Below, one piece after another: positions 37,171 to 50,030 of a DNA stretch of 64,000 nt. Position numbers and translations under genes: made by a program. The notes below the pieces were generated by a model. That model ran no database searches. It saw only the letters and a program-made list of their open reading frames with translations, and was not told the origin of the DNA. This stretch comes from Carnegiea gigantea (taxonomy: Eukaryota > Streptophyta > Magnoliopsida > Caryophyllales > Cactaceae). The stretch spans positions 231,001 to 295,000 of the forward strand of contig JAKOGI010000441.1 of NCBI GenBank assembly GCA_029747015.1, read 5' to 3'. Positions within the stretch are counted from its first letter, which is position 1, and every line of letters begins with the position of its first letter.

Positions 37171-38003
37171 TGTGTGTGTATACATATATATATATATTGT
37201 TTTACCATTTATTTCTTTCCAAATAATGATATGAAATGGTAGTCATATATAATACAATATACATAGTTTTTCGCTTAGGTTTTGCCATGTATATTTCGAT
37301 AATAACCATCCCCGCCATTTGTTCTTTTGCGGAAGAATAATTACCAAGTTCCATCTAATTCAGTACTTACAGCTCTTTACTATTCTGGTATATTCAAATT
37401 TTCAAACTTAAAACACAATGTGAAAATTCAATCTCTCGCTCTTTTTTAGCAAGTAAATTATTACGGTCCATCCATGAAAATACAATGGTTATAAAATAAA
37501 CTTTGTTTATATTTTTTATCTTTTTATGTCCTATTATTTTAAAAAGAACATGTTAAAAAAAGTAAAGCTTTTTTATTTAAGGGCCCCAATGACTACAAAT
37601 TCAAATGAAAAGAAGAAAAAAAAAGTATGGAATAAATTAGTTCAAGTCAAGCCTCCTCTAGAAATCAATAATATCTCCTTTATTTTGGCCTTTATGTATG
37701 AAATAATTACAGTTACTATTTGCATGCAATCATGCATTCATCTTTTTAGGCTACTCATATATGCATAGATCATAGATAGATATGTCAAAATAGCTATGCC
37801 TATGACTACCCAAAGATCCACAATTATTGTGACTTAGCTAGTAAGTATTCATTTGTGCATTGTTTGCATGTGACACTTTTTACTTTATAAGGGCCTGTTA
37901 TTTTCGTTTGTAAATTGTGATTGATAAAAGAGTAAAGTTGGTTGAGGTAGGTTGTAGTGGATTGAAGTAGATATTTTTTATTGAAGTAGGTTAAAATAGA
38001 TTT

Positions 38004-38008
<5 letters not shown>

Positions 38009-38040
<32 letters not shown>
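38009..38040 (+). repeat. (GT)n microsatellite
   Basis: An uninterrupted GT run of about 30 bp. It is matched by an AC run at 38448-38467 on the other side of the inverted repeat, so even the microsatellites are arranged in inverted orientation. Confidence 0.85.
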
Positions 38041-38043
<3 letters not shown>

Positions 38044-38060
38044 GGAATGACTCAAGTAGA

Positions 38061-38427
38061 ATGAGGTTTTAGGTAGGATGATTAGGATGAGGTGATCAGT
38101 AGTGATCAGTAGTTATTGTTTCAGTAATCGTTAGTATTACCTTAGTGATCAACATACCTTTAAGACAAACTTTGAAAATTTGTTCAAGATATGTTGATCA
38201 CCAAGGTAGTACTAGCGATCACTGACATAATAGCTATTGATCACTACTGATCACCTTATCCTAGTAGTGATCAACAGTTGTTGTTTCAGTTATTATTAGT
38301 ATTACTTTGATGATCAACATACCTTTAAAACAACATTTGAAGATATGTTGATCACCAAAGTAATATTAACGATCACTACTGATCACTACTGATCACCTCA
38401 TTCTACTCATCCTACACAAGACCTCAT
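38061..38427. repeat. Nested inverted repeat (foldback element), 367 bp
   Basis: Outer arms at 38061-38112 and 38376-38427 are near-complementary over 52 nt, each with GGTGATCAGTAGTGATCAG or its complement. Inside, two direct copies offset by about 165 bp (about 38095-38240 and 38266-38400) are each themselves palindromic. In the first, ATTACCTTAGTGATCAACATA at about 38135-38155 pairs with its complement at about 38193-38220. The result is a symmetric multi-stem structure. There is no coding potential. It may be a MITE-like foldback that duplicated. Confidence 0.8.
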
Positions 38428-38446
38428 CATATCAGAGTCGTCTCCT

Positions 38447-38670
<224 letters not shown>

Positions 38671-40699
38671 CAATTGGCACACAATTTAAGGTATGTAAAA
38701 GGTAAATTTACGCCTTTAATCAACTATGTTAAGACGGTGCTCATATGAGTCATATAAATACCTTTGATTTTATAACAAGTACAGTTCTAAAAATGCTCAC
38801 CACAATATTATCAAATGAATATGAAAGCGCTAATTGAATAAATGTAAAAATTTTGTTTTTTGTTGAGTCCTTTGTATTCACTATTTTTGTGGGGCTTCAT
38901 TAAATTCGACTTTGCATTTACCAACCTGGTCTTTAATTAGGCTGTGATTAATAATCAGAAAAAGTGCTCTTTAGCCCCTCTAACAATGGGAGTGAAGGGC
39001 AGGATTTTTGACAATAGAGGGGAGACTTTCAAAGGAAAATATATATTACTTCCTCAAAAGACAATTTTTGAAATTTTTTTTTTTGATAAGTTATATATAT
39101 TTACTTAAAGCTAATATAGACTAAATAAGCTAATAAAGACAATGTCACAAAATTAAAGGTCTTTTGATAACTAGAAGGGATCTAGATTTTTTATTTTTGA
39201 TAAAAGAATATAGATCTCGTATTGAAATAATACAATTGAAAAATAAATGTAGGAGAAAGTGGACTACCTACCCACTTATTTATTTACTTAATTTTACGGC
39301 AATTTCTTGTCAACATCCAGTCGAGTCAACCATTAGTACGTAGGTAGGTCGAAAAATATATATGGATCATCCTTTTTATTTCTTTATTTATTTTTTTTCC
39401 CCTATGGCATGATGAATTGAACTAATACAAAAATACATGCATGCAAATATTAGACATTTTTCTATACATTTGTATTTTGATACTGAAACTTATATTTGTT
39501 CGAATTAAACGTATTCTATAAATATAATACGACGAATTATTAGTATTTAATAAATTCTTCTATATATTTTTCCTTCAACCTCCCCCAAAAAAACCAAATA
39601 AATGATATTTTTCTAATTCCACAAAATAGCGTACAACATGTCATTATGGAAAAACTACAAAAATGGTAAATTCAGGTCTTAAACCAAGGGAAAAAAAAAA
39701 TATTTGTGTTCATTTGAGTTAGAAATTGACACATCATAAAATAGATGAATAAAAATTATTAGATTATACAAAAGCCGATATCATTAGTAACTTTTTCTTT
39801 AAGTTACAATTACACCACTCTATTTTTCTTTTGATAATAACGTCGAATTATCATTAGGTGTCCTTCATACTCTTTTGGTAATAATCAATAATTTTTCAAC
39901 CGAACAATTAGTAATAATCGATTAGACTAAACCAAGACAAAAGAAAATTATTTAACTCAAGAAATATCATTGCTCTAAAAACTAACAATTAGTAATAATT
40001 TTTGAGTTAGTACTAATTAATTAATTAATTTTCCAACTAAATTGCAGTAATTAAAAATGGCTTATTCCTTTCATTAATCACTCATATTTACGTAGCCTTA
40101 GTTTTTTCTCGCAATCAACGAAGATAATTTGTTGAAAGATCGAAGTTTTGAGTACTGTCAACATCCTTTCATAATGCATTTAAAGTTATAAACCCAATCT
40201 CCCATCCCATGCCCTATGCTGAGGGAGAGTACGGCAAAATATATCATACTTTCAATAGTAGGTTGTATATACTCTTATGAGCTACATATTTTTCTTTTCT
40301 TTCTTATTTAATATGTGTTATCTCCGATATATATTTTTTAATCAAATCCACATGTTCTTGGAGTACATACACAGTATAAGCATAACATATATAGAATTGA
40401 GAAGGAAGCTCACCAACAACTAATTAATTAGGTGACCACTTGATCATGAATTGAGTTGGACTGCTCAACTAATGTGAAGATTCATTAGTCAACCAAAACT
40501 GGGGGATTTATAACTACCTATTTGTGAAAGTTAACTTCCACTCTACACAACCATTCTTTTGCTACCAGTTCATGCATTTTCACTGAAGAACTCAACAAAT
40601 AATGCTCCACATACTCAATGCAGGAAGCTAATGACTGATATTACAGAAAATAGTCACACATTACAAGTAGTTCATGATCTTTTTAACAGCCAAAGCTGA

Positions 40700-41490
40700 T
40701 CATAGGTTCCTATGTACTGAACAGAGCAACTTATCAAGCAGCAATGGCAAACAGTCAGAATTAATCTTTAAAAAAGCATGAACACCCACAAAAGCACCCA
40801 CAAATGATCCACAGAAAATTAGCCATACAGAAAATAATCTGTCAGAATCATTTTCGTCTTCATCTTCATCTTCTTCTTCCTTGCTGAAGTTGGGTTTTTC
40901 ACTACTTAGCGTGTAGTACGAGAGATCAAGGCTTTCGATTTGGTTTAGGTTAGAAAAGCTCGAGGGGATCGATCCAGCTGATAGAAAATCCTTGGGGATA
41001 ACCTTCTGTGAAGTGATTGTTGCTCAAAAGCATGGACCACAGATTGTTCCAAGTTTGAGTTTTCTGGCAGGATTTTTTATGTAAATGATTATTTGGGAGC
41101 TTGAAGAAGGTCAAGCTTACATTGCCGATAGACAAGTGATCAGGAAGTACACTGGATAACAAGTTGTCAGACAAATCTACAGGGTCCAAATCTTTCATCT
41201 CACCCAAGGAGGGAGGAATAGCATCTTGTAAAGTGCTTCTTGACATATTCAGATATTGTAAATTTGGGAAGGCCAAGCGCGAACTTGAGGAGATATCTCC
41301 ACTGATATGGTTGCTCGAGATATTGAATGAAAACAAATGCGGATTGTGCAAGCTTGGCTCTAAATCAAGAGTACCACCGAGGAGTTATTCGTGAGACTTG
41401 GGTACTCTAAGCTCGTATTAATAATTCCCTAATAACCATGATGGCATATTCCCTGACATGCCATGATTGCTAAGATGCACAACCCTTAGG
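40700..41490 (-). pseudogene. RLP-type LRR receptor pseudogene (third cluster member)
   Basis: Broken minus-strand frames match the two intact receptor genes to the right. From the 5' side these are NHGMSGNMPSWLLGN near 41440, then an LRR stretch (FSFNISSNHISGDI, AFPNLQYLNMSRSTLQ, PPSLGEMKDLDPVDLSDN) ending with SNNHFTEGYPQGF at about 41000. Next come GSIPSSFSNLNQIESLDLSYY, an acidic SKEEEDEDEDE stretch and a membrane segment (IFCGSFVGAFVGVHAFL), ending at the stop at 40700. The middle LRRs, the island domain and the last LRRs are deleted, and the N-terminal exons were not found. The downstream sequence also resembles the 3' flanks of the other two genes. Confidence 0.8.
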
Positions 41491-42395
41491 AAGCAACCAG
41501 TATGTACTGATTCAACATGAGCTAGATTAGGAAAGTGAAAGAGCAGCTAGCTCAACAGCGGGAATGTTTGGACACTAGCTTCTGTCGAGCCTGATTCGGG
41601 GGTATCATCATGAATCCCACCCAAATCAGCATATATCAGCTTGTTCGGGGGAGGGGGGTTGGCTTAAGAGCAGCCAAAGTTGACAGAACAACCCATCTGC
41701 CGAGGGTCAGGGTTCGGTTGGGTTAGTGCCTTAGTGGTTCCTGGACTGAGGCCTCACAATACCTGTATTTAGACTTCACAGATAGAACTTCATAAAATAG
41801 CTTGGTCTGACACCAAATAATTTAACACTTTCTTAAACATGCATAGAACAAAGGCATTGAGCCAGAGTGAGTGAACCGTCTAGTGCAGCAATGGCACGCT
41901 TGTCACCCCTGCGAGTCACATATGACCAAGTACAATGCATTAAGCCATTAACCCCGCAGGTATTATCTTCGAAAAAAGATCAAGGCCCTGCTTAACTATG
42001 AGAATATGCAAATAACTGATCTCTCATTGTCAAATCAAATGTCCAGACTTGCATTATCACACAGAAGATTGCTCAGCTAGTTTCAACAGGAGATTCTTTA
42101 AGGTTCTGTGTCTCAACAATGCACTCGATCCACACTTTACGAGCTAGCTAATAATTCAGCACCAACACTCAGCTCAAACATAATTTCAATATCACTAGAT
42201 TCATGTACACATGAGATGAGACCAATCAAATAAGAACATATCAGAACCAAACTAGAGATGAGCAAAGTACGCCAGAATGCCTTGGAAAAATATGTTACAT
42301 AAGACGATCCAAGAGACCGCAGCCACAATATAACACCTCCCGCCCCCAAAACCCAAAAAAAATAGGAAGAACAACACACATGGAGAGTAAGATTG
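41491..42395. other. Intergenic between the RLP pseudogene and RLP gene A
   Basis: No intact gene. A G-rich run lies at about 41646-41659 (G6 A G6). Weak remains of the pseudogene's upstream part may extend to about 41560. Confidence 0.45.
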
Positions 42396-42753
42396 GGTAG
42401 AGACTGAAGCAGTGAAGCTCCAGCAACCCAGTAGTTGACAGTTGAGTTTGGCTGCTCAGCCAACATGAAGGTTCCATTTAACCAAACATTCACAGTACAC
42501 AAGTACTTCACTATTGTGCAACTTAACTTTCATGCTAATACAAAATTCTTAAACACTACAGGTTTCCATTTACAGGTAGAGACTGAAGCAGTGAAGCTCC
42601 AGCAACCCAGTGGTTGACAGTTGAGTTTGGCTGCTCAGCCAACATGAAGGTTCCATTTAACCAACCATTCACAGTACACAAGTACTTCACTATTTTGCAA
42701 CTTAACTTTCATGCTAATACAAAATTCTTAAACACTACAGGTTTACATTCCCT
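42396..42753 (+). repeat. 179-bp direct tandem duplication in the RLP A 3' flank
   Basis: Copy 1 at 42396-42574 and copy 2 at 42575 to about 42750 both start GGTAGAGACTGAAGCAGTG. They differ at only about three positions before diverging near the end of copy 2, so the duplication is recent. It lies 110-460 bp downstream of the RLP A stop codon, probably in or near its 3' UTR. Related sequence lies downstream of the pseudogene (about 40450-40600) and of RLP gene B (about 49790-49960). Confidence 0.9.
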
Positions 42754-42862
42754 GAAAAATTTGACTACAAATAAAGTCCACATACTAGATACAAGAAAAT
42801 AATGCGAAATATTACAGAAAAAGAGCCCAAAAATTATTGGGGCTCACTGGTACTTTCAGGAA

Positions 42863-45800
42863 TTAGGATCTCCTAACACCCAAAAACTTACAAATTCCTG
42901 CAGAATGGGGTAGCTTACTAAGGACCAGAGCCAAGTAGCGAGAATCAAGGTAAAAAAAAGCAGCAACAGCCACAAAGGCTGTGACAAACGATCCCAGGAA
43001 ACCATACAGAAAATACTCTCTGAAGCTCGAATCATCTTCTTGTTTGCTCAAGCCAGGGTCAGCTGTTACTTTATTCCCCCAGCTGCAGTTTCTCTTCAAT
43101 GGTGGTCCACATAGAAAAGAGTTGCCCTCATAGCTGCTTTGATCAAATGTCGCAAACTGACCCTTCATTTCTGGTACACTCCCAGATAGATTATTGTGTG
43201 TAACATTGAAGACTGACAAGAAGCTGAGGCTCACCAGCTGAGGGGGGATTTCACCGCTTAGCATGTTGTATGAGAGATCAAGGCTTTCAATTTGGCCCAA
43301 GTTGGAAAAGCTTTTCGGGATGGATCCTGTGAGGGAATTATGGGAGAAGTTCAACGTGTGAATCCCACTAAGGAGGCCTATGTCAGGAGGAATTGGACCA
43401 GTAAGCTCATTGTATGAGAAGTCCAACCCTGACATGTAGTATAGAACATTCCCTTCAAAAGACTCGTACCTTTTCTTTGTAGCAAACTGCACCAGATCAT
43501 TCTCACCATACATAGAGAAATCTGCTACACTATATTGGTACACACGAAGCTTATTTGTGTGCAAATAAGTCCTCAGTGACCGATAGTTAGTCCAGGCACT
43601 TTTTCCCCCAGCAAAGACACCATCAAAAAGGGACCTCCTCCCGAACTCTATGTCTTTCAAGCATGAGGGTATGGAACCTGAGAGGCGGTTGTGCGAGAAG
43701 TCAATTATGCTTATATTGGGCAGTTGGCACAGTCTAAAAGGGATTGGCCCTTCAAGGTTGTTGCCTCTTAAGAGAAGAATCCTTAAGTTCGGGAAACAAG
43801 AAATCCAACCAGGGATACCACCAGAGAGCTGATTATCCCGTAAATCTAATGTCACAAGAGAGGAAGCTCGAGATAGCACAGAAGGGATGGGCCCACAGAG
43901 GTGGTTGTTTTGCATATGGAAATGTTTCAAAGAGGAGATGTTGAAGCAAGATGGTATGGTTGAACCAAGATGGTTGTGTGAGAGATCCAAGTATCTAAGG
44001 CGGGACAATTGGCAAAGGCCAGTGGGGACCGGCCCCTCCAGAGAGTTATTGGACAAAACTAAAGAAGACAAACCTTTTAGCTCCCCAATCCAATCAGGTA
44101 CTCCCCCAGACACAGCATTGTGGCTGATATCCAGCGATGATAAGCGAGTGCTATTCAAAATACTTTTTGGGATGCTTCCAGAGAAGTGATTGTTATCCAA
44201 GTGCAAGGACCGAAGTTTTTTCAAGTTTGAATTCTCCGGCAGGATTTTTCCATGTAAGTAATTGTTTGAGAGCACGAGGAAGGTCAAGTTTACACAACCA
44301 ATGGCTAAGTGATCAGGTAATTCACCAGATAAGGAGTTGTTAGACAGGTCTAAGGAATACAAATCTATCATCTCACCTAGTGAGGGAGGTATGACACCTT
44401 GTAATTTGTTTCTTGACATGTTCAAAAGGACTAAATTTGGGAATGCAAAGCCTAAATTTGAGGGGATCTCTCCACCAATGTGGTTTCCAGAGACATCAAA
44501 CCAAAACAAATGCCGATTCTGCAATGTTGACACTAATTCGAGGCTACCCACCAAGGAATTGTTGGTGAGACTTAGGTACTCTAAACTCGTATTGTTCCTT
44601 AATAACCAAGATGGCATGTTTCCTAACATGCCATTATGGCTAAGGTCCACAATCCTTAGATTCCGTTGACTTGCTAGGAAGCTAGGAATGGTTCCACTTG
44701 GTTTGTTGAGAGTGCAATTGGATAAACGAAGGATTCTCAGCTGAAATGACAAGGAATGGCCATGCAAGCTCTCTGTTTCGACCTCTAGATTATTGTTGTT
44801 GGTGACTTCAAAGACCTCAAGTTTTGGGCTGTTGACAAATGAATGGAATGAAAATGAACCCTCAAAATTATTAGATGAAAGGGACACATACTCGAGGGAA
44901 CTAAGATTGGCGAACAGAGATGCAGGGATGATTCCTTTGAGATTGTTCTCTTCAAATGCGAGAAGACGGAGAGAAGACAAATTGCCCAAACATGGTAGAA
45001 GGCTCCCCTCAAATTGGTTCCCGCTAAGATCCAGCTCTTCTATGTTTCTCAATCTGCACAAAACTGTAGAAGTGGAAGAATAAGTTTCTCCTTGCTTAAT
45101 ACATAAATTCAAAGATATTCTAATATGAAGGACATTATTTATTTAAACAACCACAACTGTTAAAGTGCTAGTCTGATCATTGAAGTTTTCTGCCTGTCTA
45201 TGTTAACCAATGGGGCAGTTGACCCAAGCTTGGACATAATCTGCGAGATCAGTTGGGCTAATCTGACTGAGTAGTTCTTTTTCTTTTCCTTTTCTTGATA
45301 GAAAAAGAAAGTTAGGTGAAGTTGTGACAGATTTTTCTCCAAATCAGGTGATAGGCCCATCAATAGCACATCCAGCTCAGCTTACTTCTTCACGCTGGCT
45401 GAACCAAGTTAGGTCGGCCAGCCAGGTTGACGCAGGCTTAAGCTGAGCCGGCCTGCTTGTTTGACCATCATCTTGCTTAAGGGTGGCCATTATCTGCAAG
45501 CAATTCATTAGTAGTGACAATATGGAGGAAAAAAAAAAAAAAAACCTCAATCTGTAAATTCCTGCAACCAAAGCTGTGAACATAAGTACTAATAAAGCTT
45601 GCACTAAATTCTGTGCTGTAATTTGGTGTGCCCGCACCCTGAAATTAAGGGTTGTTGCTAGTTCTGCCTACGTTTCATTGTGGTTCATGTTGTTCTCCAA
45701 CATCAAGATTAACATGTGTCCACTGTCCACTATCCAGAGATGGGGATTTGCATGGGTTAGAAGGGCAAATGCATGCAAAACAGTCGGCATCTATGCTCGT

Positions 45801-47655
45801 CTGCTCGTCAATTAACAATAGCAAATTAGCAATTCACGGTCAAAGATACTATGCTTCTTTTTAATTTTCCTGTTAATTAACTGGCAGTGTTGAAGGTTCA
45901 GCCTGTGGAATGGATTATTCAATACTAGCACTTATCAGTGAACACCTGCTCAACTAACAGCAGCATCACCAAATTGGAATAATATGTTTACTGCTTGGCT
46001 TGCAGTTTCGTGCCAAAGATGGGTCTCTCTGAAGCATCCACACTGGTTGTTATCGTTTGTTAAAAATAAAAATCATCACCTACTTTATAAGGAAATATTC
46101 TAGAAGTAAGATATTAATATATAAAATCATAGGAATGTAATATCTAGATTTTTACCTAGGATATTCTAGACCTTCGTAAAGATATCTAAGATATTTACTT
46201 AGATTATTCTAGGTCCTAGGAAAATCTAAGATATTGTATCAGCTACTAGAAAAATCTTAGGAAAAATCTAAGATATATAATAGTAGATCTTGTAAGATTG
46301 TGACACTTGTCACAAATCTCTACCACACCTTAAGGAGGTGAAGCTAGTATAAATAGGAGGTGAGATCTCCTTATGTAGGCAATCCAAACACGCAAAAGAG
46401 AGACATCACCACAAAAGAGTCAAAGAAAGGAGTCCTTGAAGAGTGAGAGAGAGATCTCCCATATAGAGTGCTAAGTCTTGCTCACTCTTTGTACACTTCT
46501 TTTGAGAGCATAATAAAAGTAGTACCCTTTGCCATACCACTTGTACCTCCTCATTCTCAACATCGTTGCTTCAGCACCATTTGGGGACAATACATGCAAC
46601 GATATCAGGCTCAAACAGAAGACAACTGGTGTTTTTGTAGCGTTCTCTCGGGGACTGTGATTATTTAGAGTAAATTGACCAACTTAACGTAATGATTGAT
46701 AATGAAGATCAACAGCAAGCCTCCAAACAGTAAATGCATTACCTTCAATAGGCAATGACCCATTTAGCTGGTTCCTCTTGAATGACAAGGCCCTCAAAGA
46801 CGGTAATTCACTGACAGTAATCGGTATGCTCCCTGTTAACTTGTTATAGCCAACATTCAACACCTCCAACTTCTTCAAGCTAATTAATTCTGTCAAAGAC
46901 AGGTAACAATTAACAAAGAAAATCCGAGCGCTGAAAGAAGTATACACCATAGCATAGGATGCAAGACATTTTACCACCAAACTCAGCTGTGCTGTTCAAG
47001 TGATTCATTTCCACATCTAAGGTCTTCAGGGATTGCAGCGCACCAACTGATGGCAGATGCTTGAGATGATTACCACTTACATCAAGCACTTGCAGCTTTT
47101 GCAGTATAGGAAACTCTGTCAATCCTACAAAGACAAGAACTGCTAATCAGACCATGATTATTGTTTTCTCATAAGCAGTTTCCTTGAATGAAACTGAAAT
47201 CTGAAATGACTACTTTTGAAACACACAGAAACGAACTCCAAATATACTAACTTCATCAGACAAACTCGCTACAGAGAGAGAGAGAGAGGGATACCTTTAA
47301 GGCTGTTAGCTGAGAGGAGCAGAACTTGGAGATCCTGAAATGGAAGAAACAGAGAAGCATTAAGAGTCCAGCTCTGGCGTACCAAGTGAATGTCCCTTGT
47401 TACATTAAGATGAAGCTGGGTGACTCTCCTTGACACGGGTTCACAGGTGACCTTCTCCCATCTGCAGCAGTCAATCTCCTCCTGAGCATCCCATGAAGGA
47501 AGAGAAGACCCATTTGGGTCATTGAAAGCAGCCTTCAACTTTAACAGGCCTTGTCTCTCTTCTTCCAAGCATCCTTCCCCTAGCTTGATTCCATACCATT
47601 GTACAGGCACCAATACCAGTAACATCCACCACACACTCATTTTTTTTTCCCCCAC
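42863..47655 (-). CDS. LRR receptor-like protein (RLP), gene A, 952 residues
   Basis: Four exons on minus: 47295-47655, 46975-47124, 46743-46889 and 42863-45063, phases consistent, total 2859 nt with no frame damage. The protein has a signal peptide (VWWMLLVLVPVQW), an LRR N-cap with CLEEERQGLLKLK and DCCRWEKVTC, and about two dozen plant extracellular LRRs. An island of about 70 residues (about 693-765) contains KRYESFEGNVLYYMSG, followed by four more LRRs. The end has an acidic stretch (KQEDDSSF), one membrane helix (about 903-926, FLGSFVTAFVAVAAFFYLD) and a cytoplasmic tail of about 26 residues without a kinase. RLPs of this Arabidopsis RLP1/13/15-like type sense ligands at the plasma membrane and usually signal through SOBIR1/BAK1-type partners. 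That family role is known; the ligand here is not. Intron 3 contains a solo LTR. Confidence 0.9.
45064..46742 (-). other. RLP gene A intron 3
   Basis: A 1.68-kb intron with GT-AG borders. It contains a solo LTR at 46058-46562. The rest is AT-rich with an A-run at about 45529-45544 and no recognisable gene. Confidence 0.65.
46058..46562 (+). mobile_element. Solo LTR (copia-like), 505 bp, with 5-bp target duplication
   Basis: The segment begins TGTTAAAAATA and ends TCTCAACA, giving TGTT/AACA termini. It is flanked by TCGTT at 46053-46057 and again at 46563-46567. It contains a TATA box (TATAAATAGGAGG from 46348) and a downstream AATAAAA signal near 46511, both in plus orientation, so the LTR is antisense to the host gene. 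Repeated TCTAGGATATTCTAG-like words in the U3 part are typical of many plant copia LTRs. The family name is inference. Confidence 0.85.
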
Positions 47656-50030
47656 CTAACCAACTTCCGTAAACTTTTGTCTACTAGGTAGTTTATCTAG
47701 CCAAATTTCTGACTAGTAAGCAGAGCTTGTTGGGGATAGAGATTTAGATGAATTTGTGGCATCGGATATATCAACAAGTCATGAACGAGATAAGCAGAGC
47801 ATTTGTTTTGTGACAGTTTTATCAATACATACAAGCAATCCAATACCCCTCAAAAGGTTTCCGCGGATGATGCATTACTTTGTTGACTTAGACCATTTAG
47901 AAGAGACTTCTAATGGGAAAAGAGCCCATTGTCAACTAGGTTTATCATCAATGAGTGCCAAGTTTTCTAACATGAAAAAGACTTCTGCATGACTTGGTAA
48001 CTTCCTCAGGATAGGAGTAAGTCTTGACAGCAGGAAACCGAAGAGGCCCACTGTCATGGACTACGAAATCCAGAGAGACAAAAATGAACCCAAGGAGAAG
48101 TAGAGGACATCTACTTCAGAAACTCTCTTAATCTCAACTAGCTAAAGCTAAGATAGAAATCTGCTGTACAGAAAAGATCTAACAATCTTGCTCCTACCTG
48201 CACTCTCAAAACGAGAAGAAAGAAAAGACAGAGAATTCAAACACCTTCCTTCTTGAGGATTTCAGAATAGAATCACAGTGTGGATCACATCCAGTAGACA
48301 TTCAAATATAAGCAACCTTGCCCTTGTAAGCGAATAGGCCATTCTAGTTCAGTAATATTGCAAGGCTAGGTTTAAATTCTTAGGACAAAATATTTCTATA
48401 CAACAATCAGGTCATCATTTAGAAACATTCAAAACAATAAGAACAGCATTTTAACTAGGACGAAAAAAGCAGATGCTACTCTTGTAAGCTTTGCCTAAAA
48501 TGATCACATTGATTGCAAGGTTGGTTCGGCGCTAATTGTATCACAGGTCAGATTTATGTCAAAATTGGTTTATGTCGGTAGCAGGGCATTTATCTGCATC
48601 CCACCCTCAGGTTTCATAGATGGGACTCCCTAAAAATACCCGTGTTTTGGAGATAATTGTATCACTGTTCCAGACATTTTCCCCAGTCAGAAGCACAGAC
48701 AGATGCATGTCAGAACAAGGCCATCTGCACAGACCCTGAGACCATTCCCAACCATAGTTCCATTTTTTGGAACTCAAGTTTGACACATCATCAAAAGTTT
48801 CAAATTTTTGGAACTTGCATTTCATCATTTCTCCAACCCATGAAACTCCACCTTGAGTCACCCAATAAAATTATTTATCATCGACCCAGTTTATAAAACA
48901 CAACCCCTTTTTTTAATCATGTAAATATTATATACTAATGCTTAAGAAAAAAGAAAAAAACAAAAATGTAATAAAAAACAAAAATTTGTTACCCGCATGG
49001 TGGAACTCTGGGAGTTGTTGTTGTTGTTGTTGTATGGTGGAACTCTGCCCAGTTTCACCATGCGTGGCATTACTCTAACAAAGCAATGGGCATGGGACAA
49101 CTGGCATGGTGGGGCTCGCGTTCCAGTTTTCCTTCCTGGCTACGAGTGCTCTGATGAAAAGTTTGATGGTCCAGGAACCAAGTATAACTGGAAGTGCAAT
49201 GCAGCAAGTTATTCACCCAGAAGAGATGATGCATGCAACAAGTACAAAAATCTGAATCACCGGAGAATATGCAAGAAATAACTTGGCAAATAGTCTAAAT
49301 ACCATCGGATACTATATAATAGCAATCTCTTAATAATATTGTGCATAAAGAATATGTTCTTTATACGATGACTGCTACCATTTCTGTTGACTCTCTCTTT
49401 CACTTATTTCTCTCTCTAACTGGGTAACTTGTACAGAAACATCAGCCCAAATTCCAGATTCCATTAGATAATCTTGGTAGGAACAAAGCTTATCACTTAT
49501 TTAATTAGTTTTCTACCTTAGTCACTAGTTTTTTTTTAATTTTAAAAAAAAGGCAGGATTCTCAAGGTAAAATCTAGGATAACAGAGCCACTTCTGACAG
49601 CTCATATGCAACGTAAGTACATAACATTGGACACCCAAATTGTGACTGTGTTGCCAAGATCCTTCTATAACACTAAGTGTGAGCCTCTCCACCCAAAAAT
49701 AAAACAGAAAAAAAAAAAAAGGAATAACAAAAAACAAACAAGGGCAAAGAAGAAAAGCATTGAAGCTGTTTAACAACTCATGAATTGACAACTATAGTTG
49801 GAGTACTCAATCACATGAAGTTTCATTCAACCAAAAATGAAGGATATACAACTGTGCAACGGGCATCTCTTTGTACAAGTTAACTTCCATGCTACATAAA
49901 AATCCTTAAGCTACCGGTTCACTGAAAAGAGAAAATCAAAAAACAAATGATGCCTGCATAGTAATTATACAAGAAAATAGTCCTCAATGTTCAGAAAATG
50001 GCTCAAAATGCTTGGGGCTCACATGTAGTT
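47656..50030. other. Intergenic between RLP A (5' end) and RLP B (3' end)
   Basis: This contains the RLP A promoter, the RLP B 3' flank, and an orphan plus-strand frame at 48997-49281 described separately. It also has a (TTG)n stretch at 49017-49032 and A- and T-runs near 49530 and 49710. I see no other gene. Confidence 0.5.
48997..49281 (+). CDS. Unrecognised short ORF or exon fragment, 94 codons
   Basis: The frame starts in a SINE-like (TTG)n stretch, so the first 15 or so residues are probably not real. The part from about codon 20 is a balanced-composition, Cys-containing sequence (WAWDNWHGGARVPVFLPGY, four Cys, basic end HRRICKK). It does not look like low-complexity noise. I do not recognise the family. 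It could be the last exon of a degraded gene or a captured gene fragment. No upstream exon or promoter is evident. Confidence 0.25.
   Translation: MVELWELLLLLLYGGTLPSFTMRGITLTKQWAWDNWHGGARVPVFLPGYECSDEKFDGPGTKYNWKCNAASYSPRRDDACNKYKNLNHRRICKK

Noticed and set aside
43650..45083. Several plus-strand ORFs opposite the LRR exon of RLP A
   Set aside because: They are antisense shadows of the LRR coding sequence, and the minus-strand frame is clearly the real one. The same applies opposite RLP B at 51058-52263.
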